64,000 nucleotides of DNA from Limnephilus marmoratus (GCA_917880885.1 OU862919.1:55403058-55467057), one strand, 5' to 3'. Positions 1 through 12,001 are shown, numbered from the stretch's first letter. The notes: generated by a model from the sequence alone, not told the origin. A program made the numbers and translations.

Positions 1-1139
1 ATTGGTCCCTAGGCAGGTAAACTTCAAGAATTTTGCTCTAATAATAATTTCTCCCGGATATAAAAAGAAGCCCAGGCGGATGTCATCACCAACAGCCAAG
101 CTGAACTTCACTTCCTGACAGCACGCGCTGTGGTTACAAGGTCCCTCCCGCTGCCATTTTCTACGTATTTGTTCCTGAGAGCACAGACCATACCGCTCAT
201 ATGTATGTTGTCTTGTCGTGCCACAGCAAGCTGAGTTGTCCCACCATACATTATGACACTCTAAACTACCTTTTGGGCACGCTAGCTCCTAGGTTTGTTC
301 TTACTCTTGCTATCAATGCCAACCTTGCCGTCTCTTGCTCTGTCATGCAGTGACGCATATATCGTCATGTGTAAACCATCATTACCTTGACCCACCAGTA
401 TTCGCTGAATGCGTACCAATACAAGTTATCTTGAGCTACATTATGCTTCAATAACCATTATATACGATCCGTGTTTACCATAATAACACTTAGGATTCGT
501 ACTGGCATGTCTGCAGATACTGGATTCTTCTCGTCAATGGCCTCTGTAACCATAGTCGCGGCGCAGCAACCACAGTCTCCACTTCGTGAACTTCAACGTC
601 TTCGACAAAACCAGGTGTTTTCTAAGGCCTAAGTGTACTCTTGAGTGTTATCTCAAATGGGTCTGATTGCAGTGATAATGTAATCCTTAGAATCTGTGAA
701 ACCACGTCCTTTTCTTCGAAATTCTCCGAAACCAAACAAATCCACGCTTCGCAAACTTAGCTCCCAGACCAATGAAACCTTAGAATCACATTTTTTTTCT
801 CGCCTCTTGTACATGTGTATTGTCTTTTTTTCAATTGCATAACCATGTGTATTGTCTTTTTTCAATTGCATAACCATGTGTATTGTCATTTTCAATTGCT
901 TAACCTTGTATGTTGTTTTACACCATGTACTTTCCCCAAAGTTGTCTTTTCCAAACATTCTATGTACCCCCACCCATTCCCTACAAACATTGTGACCTAA
1001 ACTGTAGCATAAACTGTATGTTCTAGCTAGGCAACCTCTCAAGCAACGAATCTCTCAAAACCCCGATGGAAGCATAAGAGGATTTTTTTTCCTACAGCTC
1101 CATTGCCACGTCGCCTTTTTTTCCAAGCGCGGGGGGAAG
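1..1139 (+). mobile_element. 3' internal part of a gypsy-like LTR retrotransposon
   Basis: This is the stretch just upstream of an LTR. From about 190 to 1139 it matches 27318-28264, with many substitutions but the same order of blocks. Both copies end in the same purine-rich tract (gcgcggggggaag at about 1127-1139; gcgcggggggagg in the other copy), directly before TGTTATG. That is what a polypurine tract and the start of a 3' LTR look like. No long reading frame survives. Short similar frames exist in both copies, so it could be the decayed tail of pol or an envelope-like region, but I see no diagnostic motif. The rest of the element lies left of the window. Confidence 0.6.
812..905. repeat. 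Three tandem copies of a 31-32 bp unit
   Basis: The block catgtgtattgt, a T-run, then caattgcataac occurs three times with a period of 31-32 bp. The related element has a shorter version at 27955-28030, also built around caattgcataacc. The repeat therefore belongs to the retrotransposon's 3' region. Confidence 0.75.
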
Positions 1140-1936
1140 TGTTATGATACGCCAAATAACGGCAGAATTCGAGTCGGTAAGGACGCCGCGACAGTTTCAT
1201 CAACACCCCACTCCCCCTTGTTTCCTGTTACCCACGTCCTCTCCCCTCTGCATTCACGCGCGCCCCGCGCCAGTCTAGAATTGCAAGCGGCCTCGGATAC
1301 ACGCGTCTCGCTCCATGACCCGAGCGCGGAGCTCGCGGTTAATTCCTGTTGACCAATTTGAAAACGCAATAACATCTGCGATGTTAATCAAAGTACGTGC
1401 GGGTTTATTTAGCGCTGGTAAACTGCCATGCCTGTGGACTTCGGCCCTGCCCTAGACTCGTGAAGTGCCCCTGCTGCACCCGGAAGGCATAGACCCCGGA
1501 CCATCATGTAAGCTGCTCCATTATTCCCCTTCTGTTTGTGTCCTGTTTTAACGATAGAATGTAGACCCTCGCGAAACGACCATCGCTCAGAGAGTTTTCG
1601 TTACGAGAGACCACTAGGTATTACCACGATAGCTAGGTTTGTGTAATTTGCATTTCTTGTATTGAATTGTACTGTAATAATTATGCACTGTGTTTAGAAC
1701 TTACAATACATGAATCTATTTAACTCAATCCTGTTGTTATTCTGCTTCGGCAGGAGCATTTCCTAGAGTGTATTCCCCGAACGACCGTGAGAAAGTATTC
1801 CGAAAGCATTCGTGCGACCGACCCCCTGAAATAGAGGGTACCATTATCTCCGCTGTGAGCTGGCCGGAGACATTTTGTGGCGTCTCTCCACGCTGCATAA
1901 CCACGGTGTGCTTAACAACTGGCACCCATCATAACA
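1140..1936 (+). mobile_element. LTR of a gypsy-like element (797 bp)
   Basis: The segment begins TGTTATGA right after a polypurine tract and ends TCATAACA, so the ends are exact 8-bp inverted repeats of TG...CA type. The sequence after 1936 is not a primer-binding site but LINE coding sequence, so this is a 3' LTR. It interrupts the LINE at 1937-3975. The matching 5' LTR would lie left of the window. Apart from its ends it does not resemble the LTR at 28265-29028, although the sequences upstream of the two LTRs are related. Confidence 0.7.
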
Positions 1937-3975
1937 CCATAAAAAATGGAAGGCTACCGGCTGTCGAGGTGACTATGATTTGTTCAGTGTGCATACAGCC
2001 GTGGTTAAGCGCAATATACGCACTGCTTTCCAATTATATGTAAATTCTATTGAACACGAAATCAAGCATGATCCAAACATGTTTTGGGACTACGTCAAAT
2101 CACTGAGAAAAGATGGTGGTATTCAAGACACCATGACGCATTGTGATCGGGAAGTTCGTGGAGTAGACGTAGCTAACGCTTTTGCAACACACTTCCAATC
2201 CGTGTATAGTAATGAGTCTCCATTACTAAATACAAATATTGCTGCCAAGTTGAATATAAAGGGAGCCCAGAATATCGATATTAATCAAATTGATGAATCA
2301 GATATAGAAACTTCCATTAGAAAAATGAAAAATACATATTCACTTGGTCCAGATTTTCTTCCAGTATTCTTCCTTAAAGGTTGTGCCGAGTTTGTAAAAA
2401 AGCCACTTAGTTTCTTATTTAATCTTTCCCTGGAAACCGGATTTTACTGTATTATTAAACCGTATTTCCTGATTCCTGGAAAATTTCGAAGATTTGTCCG
2501 ATTTATAAAAGCGGTACAAAGACCTCTGTAGAAAATTTTAGGCCAGTAGCAATACTATCTGCACCGGCCAAACTGTTCGAATCGATTATTCATAAATACA
2601 CACTGCCACAAGTGGAGCCGTACTTAATTTCAGAACAGCACGGATTTAGAAAAGGTCGATCTACAGAAACCAACTTATTGGTGTTTACTAATTACGTATC
2701 AAAATCTTTAGATAAAGGCCATCAGGTAGATTGTTCGTATAACGACTTTTCAAAGGCCTTCGATACTGTTAATCACGACGTCTTACTCAATAAGCTGGCT
2801 GAAATAGGATTCTCAATGAGACTACTCACCTTTTTTGCTAGCTATCTTGCAGACAGGAAACAGTTTGTATCTCATGGACTATTCCAGTCTATTCTATTTT
2901 TTGTGCGATCAGGAGTACCCCAAGGTTCTAATTTAGGCCCACTCCTTTTTTCCATATTTATTAATGATATTTCAGAAGTAATTCTGCACTCCAGGTTTCT
3001 TCTTTTTGCTGATGACCTGAAATTATTCTTAGAAATACTAACCCTAGAGGACTGCAATCGTCTCTAGTCAGATATTGATAGAATTATTGACTGGAGTAAA
3101 AGAAATCGGATTGAGTTCAATATATTTAAATGTTTAATTTTGTCATTCACTAGGGCGTGTCATACCTGGTATTACCGGTATACGATGGACGCCCGAAGTC
3201 TAAAACGTGTCTCCACCATGAAGGACCTTGGAATCATGTTTGATAGTAGGCTGACATTTCATACTCACATTCAGATGGCTTGTAGCACTTCATTGAGAAT
3301 GCTGGGCTTTGTTCTGCGTACTGCAAGGAATTTTAAAGACACCCGGGTTCTCATAATTCTATTCAATTTCTTAGTAAGGAGTAGACTTGAAAGTGGGTCG
3401 ATAATTTGGAGTCCGCACCAAGCAAAATATTCTCTCATGTTGGAGAGAGTTCAGAAAAAATTTCTGAGATTTCTGTACATGAGGGAGTACGGCTATTACC
3501 CGTGGCTCTATCCTACCGACTTTCTTTTGGGTATGCTCGGAATGAACCATCTACGTGTCAGAAGGGATGTACACATTGCTACGCATTTCTTCAGATTGAT
3601 TCGTGGATGGCTTGAGAACTCAGCTATCTTGGAGAATATTCATTTTTATATTCCCGATGGTTATCTTCGCCATCGACAGCATAGGCTGTTCTATCTTCCG
3701 GCCTGCAGGACTAACTTGCCAATGGTCATGCCGATCGGGAGAGCGATTTTGCTGTTGAACAGAATTAATTCGGATATCGACATATTTAGCGTCAGTGAAG
3801 CTGCCTTTAAAAGGCAAGCTCAATTGATGCTCATATAGTTTTTTTTTTGCTTACCATTTATATTTATGTTTAATGTAATACTGTTACAAATGTATTTTAA
3901 AAACGCATTGAAATTTAAAATTTTGTAATGTTTTTGAAAGAATAAAATAAATTGAATTGAAATTGAATTGAATTA
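1937..3975 (+). pseudogene. Jockey-type LINE ORF2, reverse transcriptase to 3' tail (broken)
   Basis: This is a non-LTR retrotransposon ORF2 missing its endonuclease and 5' part. Three overlapping pieces are visible. At 1980-2531 lies the linker and start of the RT, with a region resembling the usual P-D-x-x-P motif. At 2612-3067 lies the RT palm, with QHGFRKGRSTETN, the DFSKAFDTVNHD block, SGVPQGSNLGPLLF and the catalytic FADD. At 3140-3838 lies the C-terminal thumb and tail (KDLGIMFDSRLTFHTH). The pieces are separated by frameshifts and a stop after 3067. The 3' UTR ends in an AATAAA-like string and gaattgaatt repeats at 3940-3975. The same family occurs on the minus strand at 3976-5698 and 32005-35813. 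Its 5' part was separated by the LTR insertion ending at 1936. Confidence 0.85.
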
Positions 3976-5698
3976 CTAGAGTATGTGGATTTCTAAATAA
4001 TTTACTCAGACGTAGTATAAAACCCAACATTTTGTAAGATCTATCGGTGATTGAATCAATATGCGTTTTAAATATAAGTTTACTATCTAAATAGACTCCA
4101 AGGTCCTTACATTCATTTTTTGAGATCACGGGTTCATCGCAGAGTGAATATGAGAAGTTAATTTGATGCTTGTTTCTAGTAAAGGACATAGTGTGGCATT
4201 TAGAAACATTGAGGTCTAAATAATTAGCTGTGCAATAGTTGCAGAGTCTATCTAAGTCACTTTGTAGCTCTTTACAGTCCGATAGAGAGCGAACCGTTTT
4301 GTAAATTTTCATGTCATCTGCAAACAATAAAAATTTAGAGTATTGGAAACATGAGCCTATGTCGTTTAAGTATATATTAAAGAAGAGCGGACCAAGATGG
4401 GAACCCTGAGGGATTCCCGAGGTTACGTTGATTATTTTAGATAAAACTCCATTTATTGAGATAACTTGACTACGATTGCTAATGTATGATTTAATCCATC
4501 TAAACAAGTCACCGTGTATTCCAAGACGAGTGAGTTTATTTAACAGAATTGAGTGGATAACGCGGTCGAAGGCCTTTGAGAAGTCGGTGTACATAGCATC
4601 GACCTGCACCCTTTCGTCCATATTGCTCTGCAAATAGTTGACAAATAGGGCAAGGTTAGATGTTGTAGACCGATTTTTCATGAATCCGTGTTGGTTCTGT
4701 GAAATTGTTGTGGTGATAGTCGGGTAAAGTTGGTCGTAAACGATTTTTTCAAGAATTTTACTTAAGATGGGAAGTTGAGAGATAGGTCTGTAGTTTGTTA
4801 CGTCATGTTTGTCACCCTTTTTAAAAATGGGGGTTATTACGGCAGATTTCCACTTATGAGGAAACGTACCTTCACTTAGTGATTTTTTGAAAATTGCACT
4901 GACCGGGGGAGTGATATATTTACTACAGTTACGTATGAAGATACCAGGCAAACTATCTAAACCAGGTCCTTTGTTAATGTCAATGGATGATAGATATTTG
5001 TAGGTAATGTCGTCGTTGATTGTAATTGAGGACATAGATATGTTATTCAGCGGATCAGGTTCATGAATATCAGATGCTAAATTTTGAGTGTGATCAGTGA
5101 AGACGGTAGAGAAATAGTCAGCAAATAGATCGGTAATCTCCTTACTATTGTGTGCGATTCTCGAGCCATATGTTAGGTGTTCGGGTATGGAAGGAGATTT
5201 TCTTTGCGTTTTGACAAAGCTCCATATTTTTTTTACATTATTTTGTATAGCATGTTCTAAGTGTGAAATATAATTGTGGTATGTGAGAGTAGCGATTTTC
5301 TTTTGTCGTTTTCGGAGCAGTGAAAAAGTTTGGTAATCTAGTGGGTTCTTGTGGCGTTTCCAGGCTCGAAAAAATTTGAGCTTTTCTTTTGTAATATTGA
5401 TAAGAGCCGATGAGTACCACGTTGGGAATGTGTTTGTTTTCAGAATTTTCTTTGGAACAAAGTTATCAATTACGGCCTCAATTATTAAGTAAAAACTGTT
5501 AACCGCCGTGTTGACGTCTTGTGCGTTTAAGACAGAAGACCAGTCAGTTTTTGACAGAGCGTCGTTGACTAGGTCATAGTTGACTTTATTGAATAATTTG
5601 ATCGTTTGGGGCTGGGAAGTAGAAGTAGGGGCGTAAATATTAAGTTCGACTATTAGGGATATGTGATGTGTGTCCTCCTGAACCAGAGGGGAGTCGGC
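3976..5698 (-). pseudogene. Jockey-type LINE ORF2 fragment, open but truncated at both ends
   Basis: One minus-strand frame runs open for about 570 codons, from about 5698 down to 3976. It has the linker, then RT with KGPGLDSLPG, NYRPISQLPILSKI, QHGFMKNRSTTSN, YTDFSKAFDRVIH, SGIPQGSHLGPLFFN and the catalytic FADD. The frame then reaches the start of the thumb (KDLGVYLDSKLIFKTH) and is cut at a codon just past FRNPHTL, where the gaatt-rich tail of the plus-strand LINE begins. It therefore lacks about the last 120 residues. The 5' edge stops at a 13-bp microsatellite, and the endonuclease is missing. No stop codon was found, so truncation rather than slow decay disabled it. Confidence 0.85.
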
Positions 5699-5700
5699 TT

Positions 5701-5752
5701 AAATTAAATTATTAAATTAAATTATTAAATTAAATTATTAAATTAAATTCTT
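5701..5752. repeat. 13-bp microsatellite, four copies
   Basis: The unit aaattaaattatt is repeated four times; the last copy has a t-to-c change. It sits exactly between the truncated LINE and the short repeat at 5754, so it may be the A/T-rich tail of an older insertion. Confidence 0.85.
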
Positions 5753-5753
5753 A

Positions 5754-5978
5754 AATTCTTAGTGCAAGTTTTTGTAAAGAAGTAATTTAATTTCACCGAT
5801 GCAAGCCTTTTTATAAAGGTACTTACTTACCTTGTCTGTTGTGTGAGAAAGGGACATAAAATAAATGATTCTATTAGAGACATCTGACGAACAAATCAGA
5901 CAACGCTTTGATCGCAATCCAACCCTTGATGGTAACCTTTAACTCCATAATTGGATTGAATCCTGGATTTAAATTTAG
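5754..5978. repeat. Copy A of a 200-225 bp interspersed repeat
   Basis: It shares long near-identical runs with 13469-13664, for example agtgcaagtttttgtaaaga and ggtgcaagtttttgtaaaga. It also shares the block around cagacatctgacgaacaaat and the end at tttaaatttaga. Copy A carries small extra segments near 5815 and 5905. I do not recognise the family; it has no coding potential or clear terminal repeats. Copy B abuts the 3' truncation point of a LINE. Confidence 0.7.
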
Positions 5979-6329
5979 ACGTATTCCGCCCCAAAATAAG
6001 CAGATATTTAATATGAAATATCGAATCCATTTTTCTGCTAACTATACAAACAACATCATGCAAACCGATTATGAGCCTAAATTAAATATTGACTTTGCTC
6101 AAAATCAAATTCATTAAATTAATTTTAAAGTTATTCAATAACATAACACACTAAGACAATTCCAAAAACAAACTACATTTTTTTAAAAACAAACAGAAAC
6201 CATAACAATAATTACATTAAACATATAATATAGACAGCACAAACATGTCGCGGCAGGTTTCCTGGTCATCCTTCCTTCCTCGGGAAAAAATTAAATAAAG
6301 ATAAATCATCCTTCCTTAGTTCATTGTCA

Positions 6330-6706
6330 CATTTGAAATTATTACAATGTCAGATATATCTATGCAGTTTGCAATTATAGCCAGCAGGCTATCCTGGTTT
6401 ATAAGCGTTCATTTTTAAGTGTTTTCACCCTTTTTTTAAATATATGGATCTACAATCCTTTTTTGTTTTATTATTTTTTATATCACTCCCTATCCACAAG
6501 TTTTTAATGCTATCCACCTTTTATTATTATTCACCTTCCACGCACAAGAAATTTTTGATACTGTTCGACGTAAAATTGTTATTGCTTTTTTTTTTACTTT
6601 CAACGAACAAATTTTTATATTGTTTTTATTCATAGACAAACTACTAAAAAGTAGTTTATCGGAACTTTTTGTCTTATATTTGTAAAATGTATAAAATAAA
6701 TAAATA

Positions 6707-6732
<26 letters not shown>
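6330..6732 (+). mobile_element. Poly(A)-tailed 3' end of an unidentified retroelement
   Basis: AT-rich sequence with no coding match ends in taaataaataaa followed by about 28 A residues (about 6704-6732), and BEL-1 sequence resumes directly afterwards. A small hairpin (aaactactaaaaagtagttt) lies near 6640-6660. Three diverged repeats of a 'ccacaagtttttaatgct'-like block lie around 6490-6620. This looks like a 5'-truncated LINE or SINE copy that clipped the 3' end of BEL-1. The stretch 5980-6330 holds nothing I recognise. Confidence 0.45.
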
Positions 6733-6738
<6 letters not shown>

Positions 6739-6762
6739 AGTCCATGGTTTTGCATTTTGTGC

Positions 6763-7594
6763 TTACACAGCGTCTGGTCCGTTGTCGTCTATTGGCAATA
6801 GACACAGCTTCAAAATTGCCCTCTGAGTAGTTCCATGCGATGTTTTGAAAGTCGCCACACGTACTTTCTCGTCAGCGCCTGGATGGACTGCAATCACACG
6901 TCCGAGTTTCCACACACATGGTGGTAGGTTGTCTTCCTTCAAGACCACCGTATCGCCTGGTTTTAGCTGCGCATGAGGTCCACTGGTCCACTTCGTTCTG
7001 CCTTGGAGCTGAGCCAGATATTCCAATCGTCACCTCGATCAAAAAACATCGTATTAGCAAGGAAAATTCTTGATAGTTATTCAGCCTGTTGACTGAAATA
7101 TTTTGTAGATCTTGTTCTGGAATTGCTGCTAAGCTTTCACCAACAAGAAAGTGACCGGGACTGAGGGAGTTTAGGTCATTTGGATCATTTGACAATGGGG
7201 TAAGAGGTCTAGAATTTAAACAAGATTCAATCTGACACAAAACGGTATTAAATTCCTCATATGTTAATAAGGAGTTACTTGCTACTCGTTTCAAATGATA
7301 TTTCACAGATTTTATCCCGGCTTCCCAAAGGCCTCCAAAGTGCGGCGCCCTTGGCGGAATGTACCCCCATTGAATTGATAGTTTTGATAATGATCTCTCG
7401 ATTTCATCGCTAGAGTTAGACAAAAAATTATAAATATCCCGTAGCTGATTGTCCGCGCCTTTAAAATTAGTAGCATTATCCGAAAATAATTTACTCGGCC
7501 TTCCACGGCGCGCGATAAAACGTTTCAAGGCATTTAAAAAACTTTCTGTATTCAAAGACAGTTCAAGTTCTAAGTGTATGGCTTTTGACATCAT
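6763..7594 (-). pseudogene. BEL-1: BEL/Pao integrase catalytic core and C-terminal domain
   Basis: The integrase would insert element cDNA into the genome. The upper part (7594 to about 7070) starts at a familiar MMSKAIHLEL block. It contains the second catalytic Asp in LFSDNATNF and the catalytic Glu in GGLWEAGIKS, then LLTYEEF, SCLNSRPLTPL and SPGHFLVGESL, all typical of BEL/Pao integrases. The lower part (7026-6763), in another frame, is the small C-terminal domain (QGRTKWTS, LKPGDTVVLKEDN, WKLGRVIAVHPG). A frameshift near 7070 separates them. The zinc-binding N-terminus and first Asp are not joined to it, and 7600-7690 is unrelated AT-rich sequence. Confidence 0.85.
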
Positions 7595-7696
7595 ACATAC
7601 AAATAAACATATATAAGAAAAAGACTAATAACAAAAATATATAAGCTTCTTTCGGCTGGAAGGTCTGCCATTCTTTGCTGCATCGTGTATTTGATT

Positions 7697-10045
7697 TTAT
7701 AACATATTATACATTTCCTTATTATCATTTTCACTAAATTTTCCCATTATTGGCCAGAACTTCAATCTGATTATTGCCAATAAGGTATGAGTACCTGCAT
7801 GCAAGTGTAAATGATCAATAGATAAATAAATGTTAATGTAGTTTTTCATAATTAATTCGGTTAAATTATGATGTGGTGGCAGCAAGATTGGATGTCGTTG
7901 ATTTATTGACAGCAATTTTCCTTCGGAAAGCCTGCCGCCCACGCAAAGTAAATCATTATGTATATAAGGATTTAGTAGAGAGATGTAGTTCCTAAAAATG
8001 TCCCAATCTTGCGTAACTGTTGCCAACACTACAGTTTTTGTTTTCACCTCAGGTGGATCTATGTACGTAGATTCTCCGCATGGCCAACTGGATGGTGCAA
8101 GAGTTAGCCAATCGGGTCCGTGCCACCAAATGGTGGCTGTCAATAATTGAGAAGTCCTAATATCTCTGGATAGTACATCCGCAGTATTATCTTCTGATAT
8201 CACATGCTTTTGACAAATGATTCTCCTAGGTACCTTCAAATTATTTATCTGCGGCAATTCTTCCATATAAGCTCTCCAAACTTTCCAAATGTCAGGAGAT
8301 ATATCTTCAACCCACTGAGTTTTGTTCTGCCACAGACGTTGCATTAGTAGCTTCGCTACTACCGTTACAGGTCCTATCAGACCCGGGGGATTAAAAATGG
8401 ATGCTATGTAGGATAACATCCGTCGTTTGCTTCTACTTAGTAAGCAATCTTCTTCACCACTGTCACCCGCCATTAAGTCATCCATGTAAAAAATTTCTTT
8501 AAGAATGTGACTGACCTTGGGATTTGCGCCTTGATTTTCATTTCCTAGCCGCTCCAAACATCTTGGGGCTAAGAATGATGATCCCAGACCGTAGACTGTA
8601 TTCAGCTGATAATGTTGAATCTCCTCGCTGGGTGCGTCTCTCCCAAGGATACGTTGTAAGTCCCTATCCTCCGGCTGCACTAATATCTGCCGGTACATTT
8701 TTTCTATGTCGGCTGTTAACGCGTACTGATGTTTTCTGAAATTCAACAGATGTGCACATAAATCCTTTTGCAATGTCGGCCCAATCATGAGGGCATCATT
8801 TGGGATAATTCTAGTTGAGGATTTAGCTGATCCATCGACTACGACTCTGGTCTTACTAGTTGCACTAGATTCTTTGATCACCGCATGGTGAGGCAGATAA
8901 TAGGGTATTTGATTTTGTGACAATGGTTCACATTGCGTCATATGACCTAAGTCTTTGTACTCCTGCATAAAATTCTTGTAATCTTTCATTAATTCTGGGT
9001 TTGAGGCTAATTTTTTCTCCAAATTATACAATCTCTTCTCCGCCATAGGGAGACTTTCGCCTAGCTGTTTCGCACAGGGGCGTTGTGTTAAACTTACAAT
9101 GAAACGGCCTCTGCCATTTCTTTTCTGAGCAGCTGTGAAGCTTTCTTCACACGCTCGCTCCTCGTGATTCCTATGTTTAATAGGACTTAGCTTCTCTAAT
9201 TTCAATAAATTTTCAATTTGCTTATGTATTAAGTTGAGTGAAAGATTACAAATTTTTACTGGCCTCTTTTCTGAAGTGAAGATGTGTCCGGAAACAAGCC
9301 ATCCAAATTCGGTTCGTTGCAATATTGGTCCGGAATCTTGAATCTTCATCCGGTCAGAGTGCAGAGTCTCCCAGAAAGTGTCAGCCCCGATCAACATGTC
9401 TATCGGGCCGGTTTCATTAAAGTTTGGATCTGCCAATTGCAATCCTAGGGGGATGCCGGTGCCTTTTTCCTGAAATGAGATATGCGGTAGATTACTGGTC
9501 ACCTCCGACAATACTAGGCATTCAATCCTCTTTGAATATGGTGAATAATTGGAAGATATTTCCAAATCCACAATGTTTTTAATATGCTGTATTTTATTAT
9601 GAATTCCGGTAATAGGAATATCAGTTTTTCTAATTTTTAATTGTAATTTAGAAACGAATTCTTGGCTAATATAGTTAAATTGTGCCTCTGAATCCAGTAA
9701 AAGTCTAGCCTTACTTAAATTTCCTTTATTATTTCTCACGTTAATGATTGCTGTTGATAATGAAATAAGATTGCTGGATGATTTCGATGCGCAATTGTTA
9801 ATAATAAGTTCTCTTGAAAAAGTATCGCTTCCCTGATGACTTTGCATTTTATCTTCATTTTGTAAATGTAACAAAGTGTTGTGTGAATTCGCTCCACACT
9901 TGTGACAACTATATTTACTTTTACAATCTTGAAATTTATGTCCTACCGACAAACATTTCAGACAAGCATTCAAACGATGTATTGTTGTGAATCTATCCTC
10001 TATTGCTAAATTTAAAAACTTTTGACAATTATAAGTTTTATGATT
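7697..10045 (-). pseudogene. BEL-1: gag zinc fingers, protease and reverse transcriptase with large in-frame deletions
   Basis: A 758-codon frame (7697-9973), open further upstream to about 10045, reads in order: CCHC knuckles (CLKCLSVGHKFQDC, then CHKCGANSHNTLLH); a retropepsin-like region with LLLDSEAQFNYIS (usual D-S/T-G changed to DSEA); the BEL protease-RT linker; and RT with VVVDGSAKS and ALTADIEKMYRQI. Catalytic FYMDD is followed abruptly by the block that starts SKRRMLSYIASIFNPPGLIG, so the region between was deleted. A second jump lies between LKVPRRI and ISEDNTADVLSR, removing the RNase H core. The integrase zinc region follows (ILLPPHH...HAGTHTLL). The frame stays open across both deletions. 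Upstream gag continues beyond the Penelope insertion at 12148. Confidence 0.85.
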
Positions 10046-10144
10046 TTAATATATTATAATAAAACAAATATGAAACTTTTTTCACTTAATTTTATTCGAC
10101 CGTAACCGGTTTCGGACCGTAATTCGGAAATAAAATCATTAAAA

Positions 10145-11481
10145 ATACTCTTAATTTTAAACCTAAATACGGAATAATAAATTCCCTACAACTTATAGAC
10201 CTTATTAAAGACATCTCAGTACCTAACAATGCTACCTTAGTTTCATTTGATGTTGTTAGTTTGTTCTCAAATATACCAACAAAAGAATTAAAAATAATTA
10301 TTAATAATTACATGGAAAAAATAAACATTAATTTGATCAAACGTAAAGAAATAACAAGACTACTAAATACATGTATAGAACAAAATTACTTTAGATTCAA
10401 TAATAACTATTATATTCAATCTAGTGGCTTGGCCATGGGGAGCCCGATCTCACCGGTGCTTGCTGAGTTCTTTATGGATTATATTGAAGAATCCATCGAA
10501 AAATTAAAATCGTTTAAAAAAATTGCCTTCTATCGGAGATACGTAGATGACATTTTGATTATCTGGACAGGAACACACAGGCAATTAGATATTTTTCTAA
10601 AACAAATTAATAAAATTAATAAATCGATCCAATTCACAATGGAAATGGGGGCAAATAAGATTAACTTTCTCGACATAGGTATAGAAATCATCAACAATAA
10701 ATTAGAATTTTCGATATATAGAAAACCTACATATAGTGATAACATCATACACAATACATCTAGACATCACATTTCACATAAATTATCAGTATTCTATTCA
10801 CTCATCCACAGACTTTTACATGTGCCTTTGAATTATATAAATTATAATAATGAATTAAATATTATAAAAACCATAGCACAGAATAATGGATACAAGAGCG
10901 AAACTATTGATAGTATATTAAAGAAAAAGAATAAAAAACTTACATTAACAATCATCTCACAAGGCCTCGATAATAAAAATGAAAAAGATTTTACTAAACA
11001 ATGGGTTAAAATCCCTTATATTGGCGAAATATCAACCAAAATATCCAGATTAACTAATAATGATAAATGTAAAATAGCTTTTTATAATGTGAATTCTCTA
11101 GGGAGAATTTTAATTAATAATAAAGATAAAAGAGAAAAACTTGAAAACTCAGGAGTTTACATAGTGAATTGCGCCAACTGCCCATCGTATTACGTAGGTC
11201 AAACTGGGAGGTCAGTCAAAACCCGAATTAAAGAACATTTTACAAACTGGGTGAATGACAAAGGAGAATTGTCGAATGTAGCATCACACTTATTAGAAAA
11301 TAAACACTCGTTTGATAAAGACAGAGATGTTAAAGTTCTCCATATTTGCAATAAAGGTCATAAACTGGATAGACTAGAATCTTTAGAAATTACCCGCTTA
11401 ACTAAAAAAATAGAACCTAACTTTGTAATGAATAAGCAATTAGAATCATTTGCCAAGTCTCCGCTTTTGCATCCATTGTAA
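10145..11481 (+). CDS. Penelope-like reverse transcriptase with C-terminal GIY-YIG endonuclease (5' truncated)
   Basis: The enzyme nicks DNA and copies its RNA at the nick. The open frame begins at the junction with the inverted terminal piece (about 10145); no natural ATG precedes LVSFDVVSLFSNIPTKE, so the N-terminal part is missing. Visible motifs are: SSGLAMGSPISPVLAE; the catalytic YRRYVDDILIIW; NKINFLDIGIEI; FSIYRKPTYSDN; and HRLLHVPLN. Near the C-terminus, GVYIVNCANCPSYYVGQTGR followed by TRIKEH is the GIY-YIG nuclease, with the Cys-x2-Cys that animal PLEs often carry. It then runs to AKSPLLHPL and a stop. There are no internal stops or frameshifts across about 445 codons, so the copy looks young. 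Family assignment is firm; activity is unlikely without the N-terminus. Confidence 0.9.
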
Positions 11482-11732
11482 TTTTCACAATAATTTCGAA
11501 ATTAAAATAGGTATTTAGTATAGACCATTCCTACTCCAATGTAAACATGTACCCCTTAATAAAGTAACTTTTTAAAGATAAAACATTTAGATTCAGTTGC
11601 TAAGTCCCCGCTTTTGTATCTAGTGTAATTTTCATAATAATTTCGAGATTAAAATATGTAATTAGTTTAGACCATTCCAACTCCAATGTAAACATGTATC
11701 CCTTCAAAAAGCAATAAAAAATACCAAACTTC
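11440..11732 (+). repeat. 147-bp tandem duplication covering the PLE stop codon and 3' UTR
   Basis: The block from ttagaatcatttgccaagtc through the blocks ccgcttttg, taatttc and ccaatgtaaacatgt recurs 147 bp downstream with about 10-15% difference. Copy 1 holds the last codons and stop of the PLE ORF; copy 2 is a decayed version of the same coding end. The duplication is therefore older than this insertion or part of the family's structure. Confidence 0.8.
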
Positions 11733-12001
11733 ATAAATATAATAACGATTTGACAATAAAATTAGGTCATTAGTAACTCATATTACTTGTAAGGTTTTTC
11801 CCTAATCATCATTGAAGTGAGCTGCAAACCCAATGTAATTAGCTTACTGGAATAACCAAAATATTTAGAAATTCGATAGTCTAAATTGACTTAGCAACAA
11901 ATATAATTATTGTAATTAATTAAAATCCTTGTAGACCACCCCTCTCCCCTCCCCAATATGTTGTGTATATAAACCGTAGAATAGGAAATATTTGTACCAG
12001 T

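Noticed and set aside
1768..2043. 91-codon plus-strand frame
   Set aside because: It crosses the border of the LTR and the LINE at 1936/1937, so it is a chance frame.
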